Part shown: positions 46,371 through 58,318 of the stretch, in pieces
How positions within the stretch are numbered: position 1 is the first letter of the stretch
How the letters are laid out: every line of letters starts with the position of its first letter
NCBI GenBank assembly: GCA_001972305.1
Contig: BDDD01002943.1
Location: 62,001 to 126,000, forward strand
Direction: 5' to 3'
Source: Cephalotus follicularis
Taxonomy: Eukaryota; Streptophyta; Magnoliopsida; Oxalidales; Cephalotaceae
DNA length: 64,000 bases
Program-made: the position numbers and the translations under genes
Notes under the pieces: generated by a model
Databases searched by the model: none
What the model was told of the DNA's origin: nothing
The model's input: the letters and a program-made list of their open reading frames with translations, nothing else

Positions 46371-46919
46371 AAGTGCAAAAACGTCACTGCTGTAGATAGC
46401 ACTTTCATGAAACCTTTTGTGTATGTATAGCGCGAATTAGAAAAAAGAAACCCTTTTTTGGGTCGATTAGAATCAATTTCCTTTAGCCAAAATGACTGTT
46501 TTAACATTGTACCACAAGCTTAAATATAATGAATTAGAAGGAAAAGACAACTTCATCACACACTCTCTCTGTAAAACTGATAACCTCGATATAATAAAAG
46601 CACATAATAGACACATTAAGACAAAAAAAAAAAAATACCTTTTAAATACTTGTAAAGATTGTTCACGGGTGGAGTGAGCGTGGAGGTGAGGAAGGCGATG
46701 AGAGATATTGGCAGCGAAAGGTTGTGGGTTTTGATGAATGAAGAACAAAGTGAGAAGCGTAAATGATGGAAAACCTTCTGAATATTAGATTTGGTATTTT
46801 AAAAAATGTATAAAGGTAATTTTATCTCTAAAATTCATTAAGTGATGCTCTTATCGCTTTATTGAGAGGTTACTCTCTTTTTTATCCAAAGGTAATAAGA
46901 GAAATCTAAACAAACACAC

Positions 46920-47467
46920 TTATTGGTTCTGAAACTAATTCAATAAGATTAAGAGCTCTAATAAAAACAAAAAAATACAGCCTTAAACTATAGCCGTTAA
47001 CTGTTTCAGTCAAGATTTTGCCTTTTAGATATGCTGGGCTTCTACGGTGTATAGATGATTTTAGTAGTTTTGATGTCCACATCAGCATCGTCGCAAAGTA
47101 TGCTTAGGCTTAATTCTATGGTCAAACCTTGGTTTTAAATTATGTCTCAATCGTGCGACCTTTAATTATTCATTCCATTTTGTAGTTCCAACACTTGACA
47201 ATGAACCTACCATTCTTAAAATGATAAGTTTGATTTTGTGGCTTATGTTGCAATTGATTTGACAGAACTTTTTTCAATTCTTAACTTCTTCTCGTGAACA
47301 AAACACTGCCTTAAAATTCTTGTATTTCATAGAATTTCAAAGAGAATTTTTAGATTTGTTATCTGTAAATTCTAATTGAGACTTGTATTTTAGAGGTAAT
47401 TTGTTAGAACCATATAGAAAACTTTGGATTCAAGAAGGAGCAAATTAATCCTTAAGGACAATTATTT
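46920..47467. other. Unassigned intergenic DNA
   Basis: Nothing convincing is seen. The sequence is AT-rich, with a duplicate-looking TTGTTRGAACC at 47402 and 47467. Confidence 0.3.
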
Positions 47468-49220
47468 TGTTGGAACCTTATGGCGATAAAACAATAAAAT
47501 TATCTAGATGCAAACAAAAATAATATATATATATTGTGTTATCATATCATGATTATCAAGCAATATGATTCATTCGCAGGATCTTTTGAAAATACATATA
47601 CAGTTAGATATACAGATATCAATGAGGAGGAGCGAACGAAATAACTCACATGATTGGAGCGGCTCATTCCTTATTCCTTTACGTCTTCTTGCTTCCAAAA
47701 GCACCGGTTCCTTGTTTCTTTGAAATGGTTCTAGCCTCCAAGTGTAGAAGGCCTCCAAGGTATCCACACCAAACTTCAATCTCCAACACCAAGCTTCTCA
47801 AGCTTCAACTCTTGATTTACAGGTTTATTGCATTGTGAGAGAAAGAGAGAGGCCGGCTGGGAGAGAGGAGAAAACTTATTCTATATGTCGTTTTGCTGCT
47901 AGACAAAACCTGATATATATTAATCTCCCAATCTTTTTTCCTTATAAAACCAACCCTCTTGCTTAGATAGTCTTCGTTTCCTTTTAGACTTCTTTCTTTC
48001 CTTAATCTCATTAAGCATATATTAATCTCATTAAATGTAATTAGGAAATAATTATCCTAATTATTTTTCTCTCATAATTATGTCAGAAATATCAGCCTGT
48101 ATTGTGTGTGACCCTATGGGTTCACTATTACGCTGGCCGTAGGATTAAATCGTGACACTCACAATTATCCGATCAAGTATTTATTATTACATAAAAAATA
48201 TTCTCTTGGACATTTCGAATTAAAACTCTTTTAATTCTTTTCTTCCAAGATTAATTTATCAATTTAATCTCGGGCATCCTACAGGTCAACATTGACATCT
48301 AGCAATGCATAACAACCCCCAGGTAATAAGAATTATCTGCGAACCACGATTTACAAGTAATGCACGTATAGTTCTTCCATTGACAATGCTCTGATTAAAT
48401 ATAGGGTACGGATTATGTCATACCCAAATAATTTAATCTTTCACCTCGTGACTATCTTTCGTTAGCCTTAAATAATATTAGAGGTGCCCCTATAATATTC
48501 TATCAATGATATCATACTCTTGATATCGTGGCTAGCCTGGCTAGGCACTAAATCGCTAACGAAAATCATCCTGAGCATAATTTTCTTTTACTAGAAGCAA
48601 TGGATTCATTATTACACATTCACATGCCTCTATACATAAGCGTACTATATCCAACTAATGCCTGTATACACTTCATAGAATATGTATTTAAGCACAATCA
48701 AAACGCAACACCCTATGCACAAGACATCAAGTGACGGCTCATGTCCAAGGACCACATGCACTGCTGTAAAACTACAATTCTGTCTGACATGTAAGTAAAA
48801 CTCCATACAGATATTCTATCAACAATCACTTTCATTGAACTTATTAATTAATTAACGAGCACCACATAGTTTTCATAGCATCGACCATGCAAGTGAGTGT
48901 GAGATCAATCACCCTCTGCTTACCAATATGACTGTACGTGCTGGTCTATATGGATTAATCATGCCCTGAGTGTCAATCCTATGACCAGGAAGATTTGAAA
49001 TAAAATATACCGAGATTACAACTCTCAAATCATGATCTTATCATAAACTTGGTTCTCTAACTTCATTCCAAGACATTAATTTATTATTAATCATGTATTA
49101 AAGAAATGAATTCACAGCCAATGATAAAACATAAACATCTTTATTGAATTTATAAATTGTTTTATACAAGATAGAGTAAATACAAGCTAGACACTGGATT
49201 GAAGGACTTTATCTCTAACA
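47468..49220 (-). repeat. Copia LTR related to the 2174-16845 element
   Basis: It spans TGTTGGAACC to AAGGACTTTATCTCTAACA, 1.75 kb, the same length and end type as the copia LTR on the left. Shared blocks include GTGTGTGAC...ATGxGTTCA, ACATCTAGCAATG and CCCCCAGGTAAT (compare 16440-16720 with 48106-48330). No target duplication or primer site was found beside it, so it may be a solo or truncated LTR. Confidence 0.65.
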
Positions 49221-49339
49221 ATTGCGTTGTGCTTCAAGTCTGATTCATGTATACTATTATCAACAACAATGTAATTTCCTATCTATAAGTAGGACTATTA
49301 GTTTCCAATCATGTTTACGTAATGGCATGACATAAACAC

Positions 49340-49598
49340 AAAGAGGATGAATTATTGTGTCATGGGAAAACTCTGAAAGCACTTTCTAATTGCCTGTATG
49401 ATCTGTTCACCGAGATGAAATATGCAAGGGAAATCAGGAATGCGTTAGAGTTCAAATATAAAACAGAGGAGCAAGGTACAAACAAATATATGATATCTAA
49501 GTATTTTGATTTTAAGATGGTTGATAATAAACCTATTCTTGAACAAGACCATGAGTTGTAAGTTCTTGTTAATAAAATTCTTTCCTAGAAAAGTATCC
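49340..49598 (+). pseudogene. Copia gag fragment
   Basis: Plus-strand codons read LCHGKTLKALSNCLYDLF and ALEFKYKTEEQGTNKYMISKYFDFKM, a UBN2-type gag signature, then a stop after EQDHEL with the frame continuing (VLVNKI). It is cut at 49599 by the reverse-oriented LTR. Its parent element differs from the minus-oriented LTR to its left. Confidence 0.7.
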
Positions 49599-51405
49599 TG
49601 TAACACCCCGCGCCCGCAGGGCGGACACGTGGCATTACTCTCAATCCAATACACAATACAATGGTCGGGACTAACAATATAAAAATGCGAAAAAATTTAA
49701 AACTTTGTAATACATATCAGTTGCGGAAGATACAAAACATCACAAGCCTTTTCAATACATAACAATCCTTTAAACAGTATTACGATACAGTACATATCCA
49801 TCTTTCATTACAATATCACAAAGCAATACATTCCAAAATCTACTACAATGTCTCACAACCAGCTCCGCGGTACCCAAGCAGTCATGCGATCAACGGTCTT
49901 CAGTCCTTCTGTTCACTGCTACCTGCTGCCCTACCTATGCCGCACACAAAGGTACAACACAGCCCCACCCCGAAGGATGGGGTTAGACACACTGGCTAAG
50001 CAGAAACCCCATGCAGCATGTATGCATGTACAATGTGCAATATCGGTGACAATTTATGCAATATCAATGTGCGGTGTACAATATCAATGCATGACATGAC
50101 AAATGTACATGTACAATTGGCGATCAGACTACCCGTATGACAATGGCCCATAACAGAGCATACGGATAGGATCTATAACAATCAATCAATCAATAGTAGA
50201 CATTCAATGGTGGTGTATGAAGCACCCAATCAATCAATCAATATCCTATAGAGCATGAGACCGGTGTCAATACAGTGTCAATCAGTTAGTAGTGATCAAT
50301 CCCACGGAAGGTAGTCCTTCGAAAAGTGTGGGAGATCTATCTACGGTTCTCAGACTGATCAGGACTGGAACACAAAGATCTTCCAGCCTATGGCTGGGCC
50401 AATACAATCTCGATGAGCTACAGTTGATGGAGCTACTGATGCCGTTAGGGAGCTACGACCCTCAACGAGCGTAAATCTTCAATCAATCGTGCTCGTCAGC
50501 ACATGCTCGTCAGCATGACAATACAATGAAAGAAATGGTCGATGGAATAGGTGGACAAAGTCAACCTAACATGCCGACGTAACCCACAAGGTAGCTCTAT
50601 AGGATTCATACAATACAATCAATCATTCAATCGAGTCAGTACAACATTAAGTAAAGTCAATGAGTGGTGGTGCCTAATGGAGAAATGGGAATGTGCATCC
50701 ATCTTACCGACTTAGACTCATAACAACACTTACGACTCAAGCAATCGATCGATGTATCAATACAACGTCGATGCAAGGCTGATAAATGGTGGTGCCTAAT
50801 GGAGGGATGGAGACGTGCGTCCATTTTACCGACTTAGACTCACAACAACACTCACGACTCAAGCAATCAATCAATTAATCCAATCATTTAAAACTATTTT
50901 CAAACACTTGAACACCTCAAGTGAGGCTCTAGTCAAGTGGCAATATGAAAAGAAGTTGAAAACCAGCTTTAAAATAGTTAAAAACTCCTTTCAGTACATT
51001 AAGCGTCTATGTCTTTGGTGAAAGACATCGTCTCCTTTTTAAAACGGTGGAAAGACGTCGATGTCTTTCCCTATTTGTGTGGAGACCTGGCCGAAGACGT
51101 TGACGTCCTTTAAGAAAGGCGTCGACGCGTTTCAATAAAAATAGCCTGAGAATGCACATCGATGTTCGGCATCGACGTCTTTCCAGGGGAGAGACATCTC
51201 GAGGCAAAGACGTCGCCGTCTTTGAAAGGTGTCGATGTCATTGCTGCAGAATCAAGGATATAGCACTCGTATGAGAAAGACATCGACGTCTTTGGGCTAA
51301 GGGTCGATGTCTTTTCCGGGCAAAGTCGATTTTGTGCAGAAGATAGGGCCAATCTCGGGTCAAAATCCAATTTAAAGCCATTATTTGAAAACCAAAGTTT
51401 ATAAT
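49599..51405. repeat. Reverse-oriented copy of the 2.4 kb LTR, split by SIRE-like elements
   Basis: It begins TGTAACACCCCG, the reverse complement of the 26895 end, and follows that LTR backwards through the GGACGCACGT and palindrome segments to about 25070. It stops at the ATAAT target site (51401-51405) and resumes at 58319-58361. The remaining part is expected beyond 64000. Confidence 0.85.
51005..51315. repeat. GACATCGACGTC palindrome array (reverse LTR copy)
   Basis: This is the counterpart of 25140-25500 in opposite orientation, with an exact AAAGACATCGACGTCTTT at 51276-51293. Many units differ from their partners by C/T or G/A changes. Confidence 0.85.
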
Positions 51406-51534
51406 TGTTGACATTTATGTCTCAATCCTAAGTTTTGATGATAACATATTTGTGTTTAACAAAGTTCCTTATTGTGCAAGATAACCATGAAATGCATAAA
51501 ACAACACAAGAAATCTGCAGACACAGGGCAAACC

Positions 51535-51900
51535 GTCGACGCTCAAGATTAAAGCGTCTGCGCTTTGACAAACGGTCGAGACAAGGAACAAAGCACCTAC
51601 CGGTGAAGCACTTGGGAAATTGGAACAAACACTTCAACCGTTGACACCTAGATTCAAAGCGCCTACGCTTTGAGACCTAAGCGCCTGCTCTTTGTGCAAA
51701 GCGCCTGCCGGCTAACTCAGTGGAGCAAATGGCAATTAAAATCTGGTTAAGCGTCGACTTCCAAACCTAAGCGTCAGCGCTTTGAGGTGACGGTCGACTC
51801 TAACTTGGAACGCCTACGCTTTGATCTGAATATTCAAAATTGAGATCCCCAACGGTCACATGACCGTCGACGCTTTGAAGGAGACAGTCGACGCTTTAGT
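51535..51900. repeat. GTCGAC-type palindrome array in U3 of element 1
   Basis: Units such as CCGTCGACGCTCA, AAGCGTCTGCGCTTTG, AAGCGTCAGCGCTTTG, ACCGTCGACGCTTTG and CAGTCGACGCTTTAG lie every 20-45 bp, ending about 90 bp before the TATA box. The 3' LTR has the same array at 57305-57680. Confidence 0.88.
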
Positions 51901-51990
51901 CGTCTGGAACAGTTTCTGAAAGAGTTTTAGTGGACATTCCATTAAGGAATTCATGCTAATGCTTTCCAAACGGATCTATGAGACAAGAAG

Positions 51991-52000
51991 CTATAAATAG
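51991..52000 (+). promoter_or_regulatory. TATA box of element 1 5' LTR
   Basis: CTATAAATAG. The equivalent in the 3' LTR is at about 57766-57773 (CTATAAAT). It is the only TATA-like word between the palindrome array and the putative R region. Confidence 0.7.
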
Positions 52001-52544
52001 ACGAATGTTTTGAAGAAAGGAAGAGAGAACAACACAAGCAAAGCATATATACAAACATCTTACAAAGCAAACATCAAAAGAGAATCAAATCCAAAGCTCA
52101 TCCAAATAGTTTACATTTTACTTTTTGAGCTATTTCTAGTTCTCATTGTCTTGAGCAATTATATCTTGTAATATCCAACCTTGTGAGAGGTTTAGACAAC
52201 AACACTACTCTTTATACCTTGATTGTAATAGGGGAGTGAACCCTAGTGAATTTGGGGAGTGAACCCAAAGAGAATTGTAAGTGATTGAGGTCAATCACAA
52301 AGGTGTACCGAATAGCACCCGCAATTATATTCGGAGAACTAGTGGAAACTCAAGGAGATCCTTGGGAAAAGTGGACGTAGGCAAGAGTTTGGCCGAACCA
52401 CTCTAAACTAGTGTTTGCACATCCCTCTAACTCTATCTCTTTACATTATTGTTTATATTGATATTGTTCATTATTCCTGTTCATTGTAAAAAGTTTAGAT
52501 TATCTTAGAAACTACAATTCACCCCCCCTTGTAGTATATTCAAT

Positions 52545-52556
52545 TGGTATCAGAGC
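52545..52556 (+). promoter_or_regulatory. tRNA-Met primer binding site, element 1
   Basis: TGGTATCAGAGC, two bases after the LTR end at 52542. It is complementary to the initiator tRNA-Met 3' end. Confidence 0.93.
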
Positions 52557-52608
52557 GGAAGGCTTATAATTCTTAATTGTTAGAGCCTTTAACGATCTTA
52601 GAACGACA

Positions 52609-54780
52609 ATGAACTCAAACATGGGAGAAAGTCGAAACATCTCCAAACCCCCTTACTTCGATGGCAATAACTATAGCCATTGGAAGGCTAAGATGACTAT
52701 TTTCATTCAATCCCTTGACTATAACCTTTGGGACCTCATAGTTGATGGTCCTAATTTCCCCACCATCACACTTGAGAATGGGGAAGTTGTCTCCAAACCT
52801 AGAAACCTATACGATGACAATGATAGGAAGAGAGTCCAAATAAATGCTAAGGCCAAGCATATCATTATTTGTGCTATAAATTCAAATAATTTTAATAGAA
52901 TTTCGTCTTGCATTTCCGCCAAGAAAATGTGGGATAGACTTGAGGTCACCTACGAAGGGACCAATCAAGTTAAGGAGGCCAAAGTTAGCATGCTTGTTCA
53001 TGAGTATGAAATGTTCACTATGAATGAGAACGAAGATATTAAATCTATGTTCTCTAGATTCACAAACATTATTAATGCTTTACAAGCTTTAGATAAGATA
53101 TATTCTAACAGTGAAATGGTGAGAGCTCTTCATGACCAAACCTTGAAGGTGGTAAGAGGACATCCTCATGAAGCTATTATAGGTAACCCTAGATTAGGTG
53201 TGTCTACTAGAAGTAGCATAAATCATAATTATATTGCATTCCTATCTCAAATTGAGCCTAAAAATATAAATGAGGCCGAAAAAGATGAAAATTGGATGAA
53301 TGCCATGCAAGAGGAATTGGACCAATTTGAGAGGAGTAAAGTATGGAACCTTGTACCTAGACCTAGCAATCAAAACATAATAGGTACAAAATGGGTCTAT
53401 AGGAACAAGGTAGATGACCAAGGCATTGTTATTGGAAACAAAGCTAGGTTGGTTGCTAAGGGTTATTCCCAAGAAGAGGGAATTGACTTTGATGAGTCAT
53501 ATGCACCCGTAACAAGATTAGAATCTATTCGCATGTTGCTTGCGTATGCATCTTTCAAAGATTTTACTCTTTTTCAAATGGATGTCAAAAGTGCTTTTTT
53601 AAATGGGTTAATTAAGGAGGAAGTGTATGTGGAACAACCTCCCGGGTTTGAAAACCCTCACTATCCCAATCGTGTCTTTAAGCTTTCAAAGGCTTTATAT
53701 GGCCTAAAACAAGCTCCAAGAGTGTGGTATGAAAAGCTTAGTGGATATTTACTTGAAAACGGTTTTAAAAGAGGCACTATTGACATTACACTTTTTACAA
53801 AATCTGTCAATAATGAAATTTTGATTGTTCAAGTGTATGTGGATGATATCATATTCGGTTCTACTAACAAAAACTTGTGCAAGAACTTTGCTAAGATTAT
53901 GCAGGTGGAATTCGAGATGAGCATGATGGGTGAGCTCAATTACTTCCTTGGACTTCAAGTCAAACAATTGGAGGAAGGCATCTTCAAAAATCAATCAAAG
54001 TATGTCAAGGACTTACTTAAGAGATTTGGGATGGAGAATGCTAAGAAGAGCAAGACACCCATGAGCACTACAACGAAGCTTGACAAGGATGAGCAAGGTA
54101 AGTCAATCGATCAAAAACTTTATAGAAGTATGATAGGATCTTTGCTCTATTTGACGGCAAGTAGGCCGGATATTTTGTTTTGTGTATGCTTGTGTGCTAG
54201 ATTTCAAGCTTGTCCCAAAGAATCACATTTGCATGCCGTAAAATGCATTTTCAAATATTTAGCATATACACCGACCTTAGGATTATGGTATCCTAGGAAA
54301 TTATCATTTGACCTACACACTTACTTCGATGCCGATTTCGGAGGATATAAGGTGGATAGAAAGAGCACAAGTGACACTTGTCAATTCTTGGGCAATATGC
54401 TCATTTCTTGGTTTAGCAAGAAACAAAATTCGGTAGCTCTTTCAACTACCGAAGCTGAATATATTGCCGTAGGCAGCTGTTGCGCACAAGTAATGTGGAT
54501 GAAGCAACAAGTTCTTGATTATGGTTTTGTCTTTGAAAAAGTGCCAATTAGGTGTGATAACACTAGTGCTATATGCTTAGGGAAAAATCCCGTACATCAC
54601 TCTAGAACTAAGCACATAGACATTAGATATCATTTCATTAAAGACCACATTGAAAAAGGTGACATAGAATTAGTTTTCGTCCCGACCGAAGAACAAGTCG
54701 CGGACATTTTCACAAAACCGTTAGATGAACAAACCTTCTCGAAGTTTAGATTGGAATTAGGTTTGTGTGAAATTGATTGA
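52609..54780 (+). CDS. SIRE-like gag-RT-RNase H fusion ORF
   Basis: An uninterrupted 723-codon frame. Residues 1 to about 175 are SIRE-type gag ([37 protein letters not shown]). At about residue 175 the frame passes, with no zinc knuckle, protease or integrase, into the region before RT ([20 protein letters not shown]). RT follows ([31 protein letters not shown], catalytic YVDD near residue 410), then RNase H ([15 protein letters not shown] near 575, [11 protein letters not shown] near 610), ending [21 protein letters not shown] canonical polyprotein is roughly twice as long. The deletion is in frame and all RT motifs look intact. The product could have polymerase activity if expressed, but that is inference. 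Confidence 0.9.
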   Translation: MNSNMGESRNISKPPYFDGNNYSHWKAKMTIFIQSLDYNLWDLIVDGPNFPTITLENGEVVSKPRNLYDDNDRKRVQINAKAKHIIICAINSNNFNRISSCISAKKMWDRLEVTYEGTNQVKEAKVSMLVHEYEMFTMNENEDIKSMFSRFTNIINALQALDKIYSNSEMVRALHDQTLKVVRGHPHEAIIGNPRLGVSTRSSINHNYIAFLSQIEPKNINEAEKDENWMNAMQEELDQFERSKVWNLVPRPSNQNIIGTKWVYRNKVDDQGIVIGNKARLVAKGYSQEEGIDFDESYAPVTRLESIRMLLAYASFKDFTLFQMDVKSAFLNGLIKEEVYVEQPPGFENPHYPNRVFKLSKALYGLKQAPRVWYEKLSGYLLENGFKRGTIDITLFTKSVNNEILIVQVYVDDIIFGSTNKNLCKNFAKIMQVEFEMSMMGELNYFLGLQVKQLEEGIFKNQSKYVKDLLKRFGMENAKKSKTPMSTTTKLDKDEQGKSIDQKLYRSMIGSLLYLTASRPDILFCVCLCARFQACPKESHLHAVKCIFKYLAYTPTLGLWYPRKLSFDLHTYFDADFGGYKVDRKSTSDTCQFLGNMLISWFSKKQNSVALSTTEAEYIAVGSCCAQVMWMKQQVLDYGFVFEKVPIRCDNTSAICLGKNPVHHSRTKHIDIRYHFIKDHIEKGDIELVFVPTEEQVADIFTKPLDEQTFSKFRLELGLCEID

Positions 54781-54902
54781 TTTAACATGTTTCTATGATT
54801 GATGTGAATATGCATGTTTGCTCAAATCACTTATTTTTACATGAATGCATCACTTGCATACATTCTCGCGCACTTGCAGAAAAACGACAGAAAAACAGAG
54901 CA

Positions 54903-55042
54903 AAGCGCCGACCGTTGCTTTTAAAGCGTCAGCGCTTTAAAGCAAAATTAGGGTTCGAAATTGGGAAATTGGTCGAAGCGCCGACGCTTAAACCAACTCT
55001 GTCGACACTTTATTCGCATTTTAAGCTTTTAAGCGCCGTCTG
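54903..55042. repeat. Palindrome array inside element 1, before the env-like ORF
   Basis: AAAGCGCCGACCGTTGCTTT, AAAGCGTCAGCGCTTT and GAAGCGCCGACGCTTAAAC, then TGTCGACACTTT and AAGCGCCGTCTG. They resemble the U3 arrays but lie between pol and the env-like start at 55157. Confidence 0.8.
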
Positions 55043-55156
55043 CCACACAGTTTTACCGAGATTTCAAAACCCTAACTTCAAAACACTCTTCTCTCAGGCT
55101 ATTTCTTGGCGATTTACACTCGGAATTCAAAGTTTGATCAATATACTACATCAACC

Positions 55157-56406
55157 ATGCCAAGAACCAAGAATGTTGAGGTTGGACAAGGCTCCAAGAG
55201 CAAGAAGAAATCAGCTGGGAAGAAAGGCAAAGGGGTTGCCACTGAATCCACAGCTCCTGAGGTGATTCCATCCACTCCTAGGTACCCAGAAGCTTACTTC
55301 AATAGGAAAATACTTATAGGTAAAGTTCTAGACTTTTATTTTTGCATTAGAGAAGGTTTTCCCATTATTGATTGGATTAGGTTTCAAGGGTTACAGCCTT
55401 TCTTTTCATTAAATCTGCCTAGTTATCCCGAACTCATGAAAGAGTTCTATGTACACATGCGTGGAGGTTCTATGGATAGTATAACCACAATGGTCAAAAA
55501 TAAGAATATTGTTTTAGACCGAACTAGACTAAACACCATCCTAGATGTTCCAAACCTAGGGGCTAGGGGTTGGAATCAAAGGTCGTGGTGACTAGTCCAG
55601 ATTTTGACCGACAAGACTGCGTACGTTTACTATTTGGTGAGAACGCTGATCACGTTCAGCGTATGTATACTAGGAACCTACCCTTAGACTATAGATTCCT
55701 ACACCGTGCGGTATGTACGCACATTCTACCTAAGGCTAGTGGGTTCGACGAGGTGACCCACATGGAGGCCTACACGATGTATCATTTTATCACTGGCCAA
55801 AAAATAAATGTTCTGTCTTTGATGCTCTGTCATATGCATTCAATTCATGATCGAGAGAATGCGAGATTAGGTTATAGAAATATTATAACCAAGATTCTCC
55901 AATATTTCGATGTCGACCTTTCTGGAGAAGTGCACCATGATCTCCAAAGTGCTGACAAACTTGGGAAAGGAACCCTTGGAAGAATGGGGTTCAAAAAGCA
56001 CAAGAGGCTTGGTACATGGATTCCTAGAGATGAGGACTCCAATAGGGTAGTAGAAGAGGAAGGTGAAGCTGAGGCAGGGGAAGAAGCTGAGAATATACCC
56101 CTACAGATTGAACCACAAGCTCAACCAATCCCAGATGTCCGTCTTCCAAGAAATAGGCTAGATGAGATGTTTGACGCCATCAAAGGCATGCAGCAGGATA
56201 TTGCGGAAATGAAGACAAGTATGCAGTGTGTAAAGAGGCGACAAAAGAGACCTGCCAAAAGATTTGCTGACACAGGCATTTTAGAGTATGGTGGCCTCAT
56301 ATCTTCATCTTCTAGCCATGACGACAATCCCCCGGACGATGCTGCAACCGATGATATGGAGGGAGATGTCGGAGGAGATGATGAGGGCACTCACATGGAG
56401 GATTGA
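55157..56406 (+). pseudogene. SIRE env-like ORF, one frameshift
   Basis: It starts MPRTKNVEVGQGSKSKKKSA (55157), a basic N-terminus. The conserved region IPSTPRYPEAYFNRKILIGK and LTRL-type sequence (LDRTRLNTILDVPN) belong to the plant retrotransposon domain often annotated as putative plant transposon protein, the third ORF of SIRE-type elements. The frame ends in a stop at 55591. The matching continuation starts in another frame at about 55570 (ESKVVVTSPDFDRQDCVRLL) and runs to 56406, with a Met-rich helical segment (MFDAIKGMQQDIAEMKTSMQ) and an acidic tail (DDEGTHMED). One single-base slip explains the break. No clear signal peptide or membrane segment is seen, so envelope function is unproven. 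Confidence 0.8.
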
Positions 56407-57180
56407 GCATATGCATATCATGTCTCTTTTGCATTTTCTGTTGTTTTTGCTATGGATTTGTAGCTATGTGTTTTGCAGCTTGTATAACTTGGAAATGACT
56501 TTTTGTAACAAACTATCTTGTGTAATGGAAATGACTTTGCTATTTTCATGAGTATATGCAATGTGGTTTGCTTTAATGTGTTGAACTTGAATTCATCATT
56601 TGCAGCTTGTGATATGTGAAATAAATGTGCATATATATATGCGGTGGTGTTTCTAGCTCAATTGTGGACTATGCATCTTTTAAAATATTATGAATGCTTA
56701 TTGAGGTTAAGCTCATGTGTAATATTGGTTTAACAACTTGTTCACATTGGTAACTTTTTGTTGAAAAGTTAAAATTGGAAGTATAGATTGCATGCTCAAA
56801 AGAACTTTAATCATAAGTTTGGATGTAACTTTTAATCCCTTTTAAGATGATAACAAAAATGGGGAGAATATTTCTGTAAGTTTGGTTTTGGGGAGAAAGT
56901 TTGTAAGTTTAGTTTTGGGGGAGAAATGGTAAAATTGAGAGAGATTGAGAGAGAATTTGAGAGATAGCATATAAATGCATCATGGGTTTAATGACAAAGT
57001 GATATATCCCTTATATGACTATGGGGGAGGTAATAGACTCAGGGGGAGTTATTGCTTTTGAGCACTTAACATGTTCTCAAAACTTTTACATTTGTACTTT
57101 TTATGTGTTAATGCTTTCAAACTTAACATCTATTATGCTTAAAGTAAAACAAATTTTGTCATCATCAAAAAGGGGGAGAT
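56407..57180 (+). other. Element 1 region between env-like ORF and 3' LTR
   Basis: Non-coding. Several polypurine-like words precede the real priming tract: TTTTGGGGAGAAAG, TTTTGGGGGAGAAATGG and TATGGGGGAGG. The last, AAAAGGGGGAGAT, abuts the 3' LTR. Confidence 0.7.
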
Positions 57181-58318
57181 TGTTGACATTTATGTCTCAA
57201 TCCTAAGTTTTGATGATAACATATTTGTGTTTAACAAAGTTCCTTATTGTGCAAGATAACCATGAAATGCATAAAACATCACAAGAAATCTGCAGACACA
57301 GGGCAAACCGTCGACGCTCAAGATTAAAGCGTCTGCGCTTTGACAAACGGACGAGACAAGGAACAAAGCGCCTACCGGTGAAGCACTTGGGAAATTGGAA
57401 CAAACACTTCAACCGTCGACGCCTAGATTCAAAGCGCCTGCGCTTTGAGACCTAAGCGCCTGCTCTTTGTGCAAAGTGCCTGCCGGCTAACTCAGTGGAG
57501 CAAATGGCAATTAAAATCTGGTTAAGTGTCGACTCCCAAACCTAAGCGTCAACACTTTGAGGTGACGGTCGATTCCAACTTTGAACGCCTGCGCTTTGAG
57601 CTGAATATTGAAAATTGAGATCCCCAACGGTCACATGACCGTCGACGCTTTGAAGGAGACAGTCGACGCTTTAGTCGGCTGGAACAGTTTCTGACAGAGT
57701 TTTAGTGGACATTCCATTAAGGAATTCATGCTAATGCTTTCCCAACGGATCTATGAGACAAGAAGCTATAAATGGACGAATGTTTTGAAGAAAGGAAGAG
57801 AGAACAACACAAGCAAAGCATATATACAAACATCTTTCAAAGCAAACATCAAAAGAGAATCAAATCCAAAGCTCATCCAAATAGTTTACATTTTACTTTT
57901 TGAGCTATTTCTAGTTCTCGTTGTCTTGACCAATTATATCTTGTAATATCCAACCTTGTGAGAGGTTTAGACACCAACACTACTCTTTATACCTTGATTG
58001 TAATAGGTGAGTGAACCCTAGTGAATTTGGAGAGTGAACCCAAAGAGAATTGTAAGTGATTGAGGCCAATCACAAAGGTGTACCGAATAGCACCCGCAAT
58101 TATATTCGGAGAACTAGTGGAAACTCAAGGAGATCCTTGGGAAAAGTGGACGTAGGAAAGAGTTTGGCCGAACCTCTCTAAACTAGTGTTTGCACATCCC
58201 TCTAACTCTATCTCTTTACATTATTGTTTATATTGATATTGTTCATTATTCCTGTTCATTGCAAAAAGTTTAGATTATCTTAGAAACTACAATTCACCCC
58301 CCCCTTATAGTATATTCA
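57181..58318 (+). repeat. Element 1 3' LTR
   Basis: It starts TGTTGACATTTATG and ends TATATTCA, followed by the ATAAT duplication. It is colinear with 51406-52542. Many of the differences seen by eye lie in the palindrome units at 57305-57680. Confidence 0.92.

Larger units (their letters stand above)
39683..46919 (-). mobile_element. PIF/Harbinger DNA transposon, probable complete element with nested LTR
   Basis: TTA lies on both sides (39680-39682, 46920-46922). The left end is GGGGTTATTTGTTTGG and the right end, reverse complemented, is GTGTGTTTGTTTAG, a weak match to Harbinger ends. Inside, on the minus strand, are a DDE transposase and a Myb/SANT-like protein, the two proteins these elements carry. 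A 1.5 kb LTR interrupts the transposase. At 7.2 kb (5.8 kb without the LTR) it is in the range for autonomous plant elements. The transposase has a premature stop, so this copy is inactive. Confidence 0.6.
51406..52542 (+). repeat. Element 1 5' LTR
   Basis: It starts TGTTGACATTTATGTCTCAA and ends GTATATTCA. U3 carries a palindrome array at 51535-51900. A TATA box (CTATAAATAG) is at 51991-52000. Downstream the R/U5 part contains AGTGAACCC words. Confidence 0.92.
51406..58318 (+). mobile_element. SIRE/Maximus-like copia element 1, internally deleted
   Basis: The LTRs are 51406-52542 and 57181-58318, with a tRNA-Met primer site at 52545-52556, a polypurine tract at 57167-57180 (AAAAGGGGGAGAT) and a perfect target duplication ATAAT (51401-51405, 58319-58323). 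The internal ORFs are a gag-RT-RNase H fusion and an env-like ORF, the arrangement of SIRE/Maximus elements. Gag C-terminus, protease and integrase are missing, so it cannot move alone. The LTRs differ by a few dozen changes, so the insertion is not very recent. Confidence 0.92.

Noticed and set aside
47402-49225. Target duplication for the LTR at 47468-49220
   Set aside because: The flanks TATTT (or AATTT for a start at 47402) and ATTGC do not match.
53242-53994. Minus-strand frames within the gag-RT fusion ORF
   Set aside because: Antisense to clear RT motifs.
55157-56406. Calling the third ORF a true envelope glycoprotein
   Set aside because: No signal peptide, membrane anchor or cleavage motif is visible; only position and domain similarity support the name.
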